A stretch of DNA of 22,545 nucleotides from Saccoglossus kowalevskii (taxonomy: Eukaryota; Hemichordata; Enteropneusta; Harrimaniidae). The translations under genes were made by a program, and so were the position numbers. The notes beneath the pieces are model-generated. The model ran no database searches. It saw only the letters and a program-made list of their open reading frames with translations, and had not been told where the DNA came from. The stretch covers positions 68,651 to 91,195 of the forward strand of contig NW_003134365.1 of NCBI RefSeq assembly GCF_000003605.2, in the 5' to 3' direction. Below are positions 19,101 to 22,545 of this stretch, in pieces. Every line of letters starts with the position of its first letter. The stretch's first letter is position 1.

Positions 19101-21352
19101 TTGTGTTTCTTGTATCGTTGCTATTTGAGTCCACTCCCAGTCTTTGAACAAACGCACTCTGGTTGGATTATGTACTGTAGCCGACGGGTGGGTACGAAAA
19201 AATGTCGGAAACCGGTCTCTATTGGAGAGTGCTGGTGAACTGGAACCATATGAAAGCTGAAAATGCAGAAAATAACAAATATCAACTAACTGTCTTCAGA
19301 GCTGTAATGTCAGAATTGTACATTCAACTGTTATACCATAACATTGCATGAACATATTTGAACATTGCACATTTTTAATTATGCAAGCCAAGGTTTAAAT
19401 AAATGATTAACCACATTTTTCATTCAAAAGAAGGCCCTAAACATGAATAATGTATACTTGTGCATATAATGGTAATGTTGTGAATTGTGCAATATCTCTT
19501 GATATCCCAGCATGCAACATTGGTTTATTCTATAATCGTAATTTTTTTGATTAGTGTTTATCTACAATACATGATTTTTTGTTTGTTCAGAAGAAGGCCC
19601 CAATAGCTCCGTCACACCATAACGTTTTGGTCAGCGTTCTCTGAACGTTCCAATCGTCCAATTTCCTAGTGTTCTGAAACGAGGTAGACACATCCAGCGT
19701 TCGATTAACGAGTGCCTAACGTATGACTAGCGTGTTCCTAACACACGAGAAGCGTGTAATGAGCGACCAAGTAAGATACCCATGGAAATCATTTATGTGT
19801 GCTAACGTGTCACTAGCGCGCGACGAACGACTTTAAAACGTTAAGTGAGCATGTTGACCGTGTATCTAATGTTAGGTCGTTAATTTGACGTTAGTCGCAC
19901 GCTTTATGTGCGCTAGGGGTACGTTCAGCGGTCGTTGACAGGTCGCTAGTGAGTTGTTCACTGCAAAGCGAGCGATTGGTAACAACTAAGTAACGCTAGA
20001 GCAACGACTGACTAACGATTGTCGAACGCATTGAACGTTAGCAAAACGATCGAAGAACGTTATTGAACGTTTAACAGCGTTTAAAAATAAACGTTGAAGA
20101 ACGCTGGTCTCAAATGAGAACTTTTGTGCATGTTCAAAACTTTTTTTTGGGATCAGCGTTCTCCGCCGATTTCCGACGATCAGCAACGATTACCGACGTT
20201 CACTAGCGTTCTCACAGCGCTCTTCTGGCGCTGTCCCAGCGACTTTGGGTGACTACCAACGTTTACTCAAACGCCAGAGAATGCTAGCCAGAACGTCATG
20301 GTGTGACGGGGCCTTAAACATGAATAATGTCTACTTGTACATATACTAGTAATGTGAATTGTACAATATCTCTTGATATCCCAGTATGCAACAGTGGTTT
20401 ATTTCTTAATCGTCATTTATCTGATTAGTGTTTATCTACATCATATGATTTTTCGTTTGTTTTAAGAAGGCCCTAAACATGAATAATGTCTACTTGTGTT
20501 TATACTTGTAATGTTGTGAATTGTGCAATATCTCTTGATATCCCAGTATGCAACGGTGGTTTATTTCTTAATCGTCATTTATCTGATTAGTGTTTATCTA
20601 CATCATATGATTTTTCGTTTGTTCAGAAGAAGGCCCTAAACATGAATAATGTCTACTTGTGTTTATACTTGTAATGTTGTGAATTGTGCAATATCTCTTG
20701 ATATCCCAGTATGCAACGGTGGTTTATTTCTTAATCGTCATTTATCTGATTAGTGTTTATCTACATCATATGATTTTTCGTTTGTTCAGAAGAAGGCCCT
20801 AAACATGCATAATGTATACTTGTGCATAAGGTGGTATGTTGTGAATTGTACACTATCTCTTGATATCCCAGTATGCAACAGTGGTTTATTTATTAATCAT
20901 CATTTTTCTGATTAGTGTTTATCTTCATCACACGATTTTTCGTTTGTTTTAAGAAGGTCCTAAACATGAATAATGTCTACTTGTGTTTATACTTGTAATG
21001 TTGTGAATTGTGCAATATCTCTTGATTTCCCAGAATGCAACAGTGGCTTATTCCTTAATCGCCATTTTTCTGATTAGTGTTTATCTACATCACATGAATC
21101 ACAAGCTGTACATAGTTTATTCAAATGAGATACAATCAACCTTGAACTATCACAAAAGTTTAGTTTGAATATATTCGTTTTGATACGTGCAAAGCATGAC
21201 AGGTCGAAACTTACCACGATTAGATTCCACATACGAGCCGCTTCAGCAACACGGGTGGACACAGTACTACACCCTGCACCAAGCAGTAAAATTTTCTTGG
21301 GTTCTTGGTAAAGTAATTTATATAAAGCATTGGTTCCACGGCCAGGTTTACA
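1035..21352 (-). CDS. GABBR1: GABA-B receptor subunit 1 (partial, 11 internal exons)
   Basis: Class C G-protein-coupled receptor subunit. In known GABA-B receptors subunit 1 binds GABA at the cell surface and pairs with subunit 2, which couples to Gi/o. Join (minus): 21352-21215, 19256-19086, 15085-14918, 13325-13134, 8085-7967, 7301-7187, 6338-6275, 5559-5482, 4269-4119, 2843-2711, 1187-1035. This is 1482 nt, 494 codons, with no stop and consistent phases at every junction. Subunit 1 rather than 2 is shown by motifs such as [27 protein letters not shown] and GGSPPADQT. Residues equivalent to rat GB1a Ser246, Ser269, His286, Tyr366, Trp394, Glu465 and Asp471 are all present (numbering recalled from the literature). 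The start codon, first ligand-domain exons and everything after intracellular loop 2 are outside the window. No disruption is seen, so it looks functional. Confidence 0.97.
1771..1982. mobile_element. Foldback MITE-like element, copy 1
   Basis: 212 bp bounded by TACTGTGGAATACTTTATTT on the left and the near-complement of that sequence, ending TATTCTACAGTA, on the right. The terminal inverted repeats run about 40 bp and contain TTTTCGCTGGAATT and TTTTCGCTGAA. The interior repeats TTTTCRCTG-type words in both orientations. There is no coding capacity, as expected for a non-autonomous DNA transposon. A second, shorter copy in opposite orientation lies at 15981-16135. The superfamily is unknown. 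Confidence 0.8.
2512..2700. repeat. Two-copy tandem duplication beside the exon j donor
   Basis: AGGTAATTTGCATA and GGTAATTAGAAT occur at about 2540-2572 and again at about 2640-2672, period about 100 bp. Flanking GGTAAAYCAGCAGGTTA words occur at about 2512 and 2684. The copies are diverged. The right end reaches to within about ten bases of the exon j splice donor. Confidence 0.75.
2711..2843 (-). CDS. GABBR1: GABBR1 exon j: intracellular loop 1, helix 2, extracellular loop 1
   Basis: 133 bases, phase 2 in and phase 0 out, acceptor TTGCAG, donor CAG|GTAAGT. It reads [16 protein letters not shown], then [15 protein letters not shown], then [13 protein letters not shown]. SxPxLNNL and FLLGLDG are the conserved helix 2 signatures of GABA-B subunits. 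The Cys of VICQ is the class C cysteine at the top of helix 3. A tandem duplication (about 2512-2700) begins just past the donor. Confidence 0.95.
2844..4118 (-). other. Intron between exons i and j
   Basis: 1275 bp, GTAGGT to TTGCAG. It holds a TTA microsatellite near 3200-3220, a run of about 13 G at 3513-3525, and an inverted-repeat element at 3591-4010. The rest is AT-rich with no recognisable gene. Confidence 0.8.
3591..4010. mobile_element. Terminal-inverted-repeat element (about 420 bp)
   Basis: The left end is TTAGGCCAGACTTTTATT and the right end is the complement of TTAAGGCCAGACATTTTTT. Weaker complementarity continues about 35 bp inward (TTGTTTCGCGAA against TTGTTTCTCGAG). The body has CpG-containing patches (TTTCGCGAACCCGCCG, CTCGCGCCTGCCG) unlike the flanking intron. 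No open frame of note. Probably a non-autonomous DNA transposon flanked by TA. Family unknown. Confidence 0.7.
4119..4269 (-). CDS. GABBR1: GABBR1 exon i: linker and transmembrane helix 1
   Basis: 151 bases, phase 1 in and phase 2 out, acceptor CCATAG, donor [17 protein letters not shown] is near-identical to human and marks the junction between ligand domain and membrane core. [18 protein letters not shown] followed by [13 protein letters not shown] is an uninterrupted hydrophobic run, helix 1. It ends in the basic WFRKTR of intracellular loop 1. Confidence 0.95.
4270..5481 (-). other. Intron between exons h and i
   Basis: 1212 bp, GTAAGT to CCATAG. Mostly unique AT-rich sequence. Around 4600-4628 the plus strand reads ATGGCCGCCATTTGGCC, and a complementary AAAAATGGCC word occurs near 4470, a weak inverted pair. 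No gene or clear element was recognised. Confidence 0.7.
5482..5559 (-). CDS. GABBR1: GABBR1 exon h: end of the Venus-flytrap domain
   Basis: 78 bases, phase 1 at both ends, acceptor TTACAG, donor GTAAGT. With the shared bases it reads [27 protein letters not shown], aligning with human [27 protein letters not shown]. NGT and NLT are sequons. It joins exon i to give [12 protein letters not shown], the linker that precedes helix 1. Confidence 0.94.
5560..6274 (-). other. Intron between exons g and h
   Basis: 715 bp, GTACGT to TTACAG. AT-rich, with an 18-bp perfect palindrome AATATTCTTAAGAATATT at 5769-5786. Nothing else stands out. Confidence 0.75.
6275..6338 (-). CDS. GABBR1: GABBR1 exon g: short ligand-domain exon
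   Basis: Only 64 bases: 21 codons ([14 protein letters not shown] then TQIEQMI) plus one base, phase 0 in and phase 1 out. The acceptor is TTTCAG and the donor is A|GTACGT. It aligns with human [20 protein letters not shown]. Taken alone it is too short to identify, but its phases and the flanking exons fix it. Confidence 0.92.
6339..7186 (-). other. Intron between exons f and g
   Basis: 848 bp, GTGAGC to TTTCAG. AT-rich unique sequence. No repeat or gene recognised. Confidence 0.75.
7187..7301 (-). CDS. GABBR1: GABBR1 exon f: lobe 1 return segment
   Basis: One base completing the Lys codon, then 38 codons from [18 protein letters not shown] to [11 protein letters not shown]. The acceptor is TTTTAG and the donor is GTGAGC, leaving in phase 0. 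[19 protein letters not shown] aligns with human [20 protein letters not shown]. NET is a sequon. The piece just after the exon e junction ([10 protein letters not shown]) is the least conserved and corresponds to the glycine-rich loop of human. Confidence 0.93.
7302..7966 (-). other. Intron between exons e and f
   Basis: 665 bp, GTGAGT to TTTTAG. It contains one copy of a dispersed repeat at about 7428-7590 whose inverted partner lies at 11709-11862. The rest is unremarkable. Confidence 0.75.
7428..7590 (-). repeat. Dispersed repeat, copy 1 (minus)
   Basis: Its reverse complement, reading GTAAAAACTGTAAATTGACT then GTTGGCTCCAAAATTGG and AAGAAAAAAGTGC, aligns with plus-strand 11709-11862 over roughly 150 bp with small gaps. 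No terminal repeats or protein were recognised, so the class is unknown. Confidence 0.75.
7967..8085 (-). CDS. GABBR1: GABBR1 exon e: lobe 2, Glu465/Asp471 region
   Basis: 39 codons plus two bases, [16 protein letters not shown] through WSLALALD, entering in phase 0 and leaving in phase 2. The acceptor is TTTCAG and the donor is GACAA|GTGAGT. The motif [13 protein letters not shown] carries the equivalents of Glu465, which contacts the GABA amine, and Asp471. The stretch before it is a few residues shorter than human. The split Lys codon is completed by the first base of exon f. Confidence 0.95.
9028..9239. mobile_element. Foldback MITE-like element, second kind
   Basis: About 212 bp starting TACTATAAAGGGGTTAATTA and ending with the near-complement, TTAATCATTTTACAGTA. 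The inverted ends include CACTGGGTTTTAATTT facing AAATTTAAACCCAGTG. TTCACTGGGTTT-type words recur inside in both orientations. The TACTRTA...TACAGTA tips and overall length match the 1771-1982 element, but the internal words differ, so this is a sister family. Non-coding. Confidence 0.75.
9746..9911 (-). repeat. tRNA-like remnant, possible SINE
   Basis: On the minus strand CTGGTAGAGCATG resembles a tRNA D-arm/A-box. About 130 bases later GTGTTCGAGTCCCATG resembles a T-arm/B-box. CTTTGT at one end is complementary to ACAAAG at the other. The A-to-B spacing is too long for an ordinary tRNA, the D stem is incomplete, and no anticodon arm could be drawn. A decayed tRNA-derived SINE is possible, but so is chance. 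Confidence 0.25.
10570..10800. other. GC-richer patch of unknown origin
   Basis: A stretch containing GGCGTCAACCAGGCCCGGTC, ACCTGCGGACCTTAACC and CACCCAGGGTAGGGGTTGAC stands out from its AT-rich surroundings. No open frame, inverted ends or RNA promoter boxes were found. It may be a fragment of a dispersed element present elsewhere in the genome. Confidence 0.3.
11709..11862 (+). repeat. Dispersed repeat, copy 2 (plus)
   Basis: The shared words are GTAAAAACTGAAAATTGACT, GTTGGCTCCAAAATTGG and AAGAAAAAAAGTGCTGACAA. It matches the reverse complement of 7428-7590. The two copies are in inverted orientation within the same transcription unit, about 4 kb apart. Confidence 0.75.
12230..12480 (+). 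repeat. ~190-bp repeat family, isolated copy
   Basis: It carries GAGATAGCTTCGCTGTTAGC, AAATGAACAAATCTGAGAAA, GGTCCACATGTAGTACCTAT and TTTTTACCAAAAATGAC in the same order as the tandem copies at 22048-22545. The two loci are clearly related over about 250 bp, with substitutions and gaps. No protein is encoded. Confidence 0.8.
13134..13325 (-). CDS. GABBR1: GABBR1 exon d: lobe 2 core
   Basis: 64 codons from [18 protein letters not shown] to [14 protein letters not shown], phase 0/0, acceptor TTCCAG, donor GTGAGT. The Trp of IIGWYPDNW (exon residue 18) is the equivalent of the GABA-contact Trp394. INC at residues 31-33 supplies the partner of the exon c cysteine, with the same 34-residue spacing as human. 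INCT is also an N-glycosylation sequon. The final Arg codon is AGA, set by the GTGAGT donor. It joins to TSQQFLKE of exon e, matching human MTSQEFVEK. Confidence 0.95.
13326..14917 (-). other. Intron between exons c and d, almost wholly minisatellite
   Basis: 1592 bp, GTGAGT to TTCCAG. Only the last 15-20 bases before the exon d acceptor appear free of repeat. The rest is the array described at 13345-14928. Confidence 0.95.
13345..14928 (-). repeat. ~32-bp minisatellite whose unit contains a 5' splice site
   Basis: On the transcript strand the unit reads approximately GTGATGTGAGGTGAGTCAAA followed by TTTGGTTTTTAT. Roughly 45 units are visible by eye, mostly 31-38 bp. The unit shows GAG|GTGAGTCAAATTTG, exactly what spans the real exon c donor at 14917/14918. 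Some units read GAGGTAAGGTGAGT (two overlapping donor-like sites) or GAG|GTAAGT. From about 13354 to 13620 the units are older and more diverged (ACATTATGTGAGGTGAGCC). Higher-order blocks repeat, for example about 13755-13915 and 13916-14076. Confidence 0.97.
14918..15085 (-). CDS. GABBR1: GABBR1 exon c: hinge and lobe 2, donor embedded in a minisatellite
   Basis: 56 codons, [16 protein letters not shown] through [13 protein letters not shown], phase 0/0, acceptor TTACAG, donor [21 protein letters not shown] is a signature of subunit 1, and the Tyr of GVFYE is the equivalent of Tyr366. The Cys of VFCE pairs with the Cys of INC in exon d in human subunit 1. The last dozen exonic bases and the donor are continuous with a tandem array that fills the next intron. 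The FCE codons match human, so the exon sequence predates the repeat. Confidence 0.96.
15981..16135. mobile_element. Foldback MITE-like element, copy 2 (inverted, truncated)
   Basis: It begins TACTGTAAAATACTTAATTT and runs through TTTTCGCTGAAGGAATGATT to ACAAAACACCCAAAAAG. It aligns in reverse with the right two-thirds of the element at 1771-1982. The far terminal repeat is missing, so this copy is a fragment. Substitutions are scattered, suggesting an older insertion. Confidence 0.8.
17306..17364. other. Nested hairpin
   Basis: CTGCCAAAT at one end pairs with ATTTGGCAG at the other. Inside them TTTGGTCA pairs with TGACCAAA across a six-base loop. The total is 59 bp. It may be the fold of a tiny inverted-repeat element or a structured intronic RNA; the sequence alone does not say which. 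Confidence 0.55.
19086..19256 (-). CDS. GABBR1: GABBR1 exon b: lobe 1, GABA-contact serine and histidine
   Basis: 57 codons starting [17 protein letters not shown] and ending TQEVFTS, phase 0/0, acceptor TTTCAG, donor GTAAGT. The GSSS run holds the equivalent of Ser269 and RTHPSA holds the equivalent of His286, both contacts of the GABA carboxylate in known structures. Identity to the human exon is very high by eye. The exon joins directly onto the LIV end of exon a and the TIEDLEKR start of exon c, matching the human order without a gap. Confidence 0.97.
19431..21100. repeat. 163-bp tandem satellite, six units, one interrupted
   Basis: Units start AAGGCCCTAAACATGAATAA at 19431, 19594, 20467, 20630, 20793 and 20954 (the last reads AAGGTCC). 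Spacing is 163 bp, except 161 for the fifth and the interrupted second. Shared words include CAATATCTCTTGATATCCCA and GATTAGTGTTTATCTAC. Units at 20467 and 20630 look almost identical, so amplification is recent, while the first unit is more diverged. The second unit is split by the element at 19596-20313. Confidence 0.95.
19596..20313. mobile_element. CpG-rich inverted-repeat element inside the satellite
   Basis: About 718 bp. The left end contains CCGTCACACCATAACGTTTT. The right end contains the complement of CCCCGTCACACCATGACGTT, with GGCCCC/GGGGCC at the tips. The body is dense in short words such as AACGTT, TAACG, AGCGTT, CTAGCG and CGAACG, and is far richer in CpG than anything around it. 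No protein of note. It reads as a non-autonomous DNA transposon. Exact ends are uncertain by a few bases because the satellite unit itself has AAGGCCC at the insertion point. Confidence 0.85.
21215..21352 (-). CDS. GABBR1: GABBR1 exon a: lobe 1 of the Venus-flytrap domain
   Basis: 46 codons, beginning [16 protein letters not shown] and ending [10 protein letters not shown], phase 0 at both ends. The acceptor is TTGCAG and the donor is GTAAGT. The opening Cys and the Cys of GAGCST match the two cysteines of the first disulfide of human subunit 1. The spacing is one residue longer than human. The Ser after that second Cys is the equivalent of GABA-contact Ser246. The short open stretch read into the flanking introns is not coding. 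No upstream exon can be recognised in the remaining 1.2 kb to the window edge. Confidence 0.96.
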
Positions 21353-22545
21353 CTGCAATTTTATAAAATAAAATAAGATTGTAAATTACATGTACCACAG
21401 AATCGTAAATTTTGATATTCAACAAAAAAATGACATAACGCACTTTAAATTTATTTTTGTGAAATTACAAGCGGGGCAAACAAATCTCACGGCCTATAGA
21501 ATTATTTTACAGGCTCCAAATAAGAAGGTCATCATAACCGCATTCATTCAACATTTTATCCATGTGCATATATTGCGACACATGGGACAAATATCAAACG
21601 CACATATACAACATGTAGTTCGAACATACAACACCCGGCAGTTTCATCAGTTTTAGCGCCTTGACATTTGGAAATCAAAGGAAGTCACTGATAATAAGCA
21701 TAAAAGTATACATTTGAGACAGTGATTTTGATAAAGAGAAACATATAGGGACAACATGGCCAACAGTCAGCCACAGTATTGTTATCATACTGTGTTTAAC
21801 TGAAAAAAAAAATTGTAGACAAGTATTAGAAGTTACCCTATTTTATATAATTATATAATGTCTGCCAGTCAGCCATACTTGACCAAATCAAACAACAAAA
21901 TTGATATGTACACATATAACATTATGTGTTATCTATGCATCGGTCAACTGCATGTCTGAGAAATGGCACAGGCCAGATACACACACATAGACAAAAAGGT
22001 CTAAAATAATAGTCCTTTTTTTTAAGGACTAAAAACCTTTATGTGCAAGCATAGCTCTGATGTTAGCAATGCGCATTTCAATTTGAGAATTGAGGCTACA
22101 TGTATCTTCAGAAAATGAACAAATCTGAAAGAGGTCAATCTGAAACATCTATATCTATAATATATCAAAGCAATCAGACTTTCAAGACGTTCGATTTTCA
22201 AGATGAAATCAAAAAAGTAACAAGCAGCCTCTCGGCTGAGATAGCTCCGCTGTTAGCAATGCACATTTCAATTAAAGAACAGAAGATATATTAGAAAATG
22301 AACAATATGCATAGTATCAATGCAATGGGACTTGCTGTTTTAAACAAGAATTCAAAAATATCATTTTTCACCATAAAGAAGAAAATATCACTTTTTACCA
22401 AAAATGACAAAAATATTCACCAAAATTAGAAAAGTAAAGATATCATCATGAAATGAACAAATTTGAGAGTGGTCCACATGTAGTACCTATATATGTAATA
22501 TCAAAGCAATTGGACTTGCGGGTTTTAAAAGAAGTTGAAAATATC
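21353..22545 (-). other. Intron upstream of exon a (partial)
   Basis: Non-coding as far as can be seen. It holds a hairpin at about 21993-22038 (AGTCCTT against AAGGACT) and, from about 22048 to the edge, a ~190-bp repeat array. The expected upstream GABBR1 exon, which should end just before the CKPG cysteine, was not found and lies beyond the window. Confidence 0.75.
22048..22545 (+). repeat. ~190-bp tandem repeat, continues past the window edge
   Basis: GTTAGCAATGCGCATTTCAA near 22064 recurs as GTTAGCAATGCACATTTCAA near 22252, about 190 bp later. AAATGAACAAATYTGA recurs near 22114 and 22452, and TTACCAAAAATGACAAA appears near 22394. The units are diverged. The same sequence occurs singly at 12230-12480. 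GATAGCTCCGCTGTTAGC loosely recalls a tRNA A-box, but no B-box partner was found. Confidence 0.75.

Larger units (their letters stand above)
19257..21214 (-). other. Intron between exons a and b, mostly satellite
   Basis: 1958 bp, GTAAGT to TTTCAG. About 1.67 kb is the 163-bp satellite with an inserted inverted-repeat element. Only about 175 bp next to exon b and 115 bp next to exon a appear unique. Confidence 0.9.

Noticed and set aside
19986-20186. Minus-strand open frame of 66 codons
   Set aside because: It lies wholly inside the CpG-rich inverted-repeat element and shows no recognisable domain.
19596-20313. Host CpG-island promoter
   Set aside because: Matching inverted ends and insertion within a satellite unit explain it better as a transposable element.
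1035-21352. GABA-B subunit 2 or metabotropic glutamate receptor
   Set aside because: The GABA-contact serines, His, Tyr, Trp and Glu and the motifs [12 protein letters not shown] and EAPLAYDA are those of subunit 1. Subunit 2 lacks them, and glutamate receptors have a cysteine-rich domain before helix 1 that is absent here.
21390-21656. Plus-strand open frame of 88 codons
   Set aside because: Intronic, antisense to GABBR1, low-complexity composition, no family resemblance. Expected by chance in this sequence.
1-22545. Endogenous retrovirus, LTR element, Polinton or LINE
   Set aside because: No reverse transcriptase, integrase, capsid-like or polymerase-like frame and no long direct terminal repeats were seen on either strand.

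Overview
The window is a stretch of animal (metazoan) genomic DNA. It is AT-rich and intron-rich, with GT-AG splicing, short coding exons, and introns full of satellites and small foldback elements. The organism is most likely a marine invertebrate (a mollusc-like lophotrochozoan or an invertebrate deuterostome). That guess rests on repeat style and on the divergence of the protein from human, so it is weak. No bacterial, viral or retroviral gene was seen.

One host gene fills the window, on the minus strand: the GABA-B receptor subunit 1 orthologue (GABBR1). Eleven consecutive internal exons can be placed to the base. In transcript order they are 21352-21215, 19256-19086, 15085-14918, 13325-13134, 8085-7967, 7301-7187, 6338-6275, 5559-5482, 4269-4119, 2843-2711 and 1187-1035. 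Together they give 1482 nt, or 494 codons, in one open frame with matching phases at all ten junctions. They cover most of the extracellular Venus-flytrap GABA-binding domain, the linker, and membrane helices 1-3 into intracellular loop 2. The signal peptide, any sushi domains, the first part of lobe 1, helices 4-7, the coiled-coil tail and the promoter lie outside the window. All GABA-contact residues that fall within these exons are conserved.

The introns hold the unusual material. (1) Positions 1-939: a 46-bp satellite with no length variation over 20 units, including a duplicated 276-bp six-unit block. (2) 1771-1982, 15981-16135 and 9028-9239: small foldback MITE-like elements of two related kinds. 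(3) 3591-4010: another terminal-inverted-repeat element. (4) 13326-14917: an intron made almost wholly of a ~32-bp minisatellite whose unit copies the 5' splice site of the exon it touches, giving dozens of donor-like sequences behind the real donor. (5) 19431-21100: a 163-bp satellite, one unit of which is split by a ~718-bp CpG-rich inverted-repeat element. (6) About 22048 to the window end, and 12230-12480: a ~190-bp repeat family. (7) 7428-7590 and 11709-11862: two inverted copies of a dispersed repeat.

The most notable observation is the splice-site-derived minisatellite. The array appears to have grown out of the exon-intron junction itself, so the spliceosome must choose the exon-proximal donor among dozens of near-identical ones. 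Use of an internal donor would truncate the receptor inside its ligand-binding domain.
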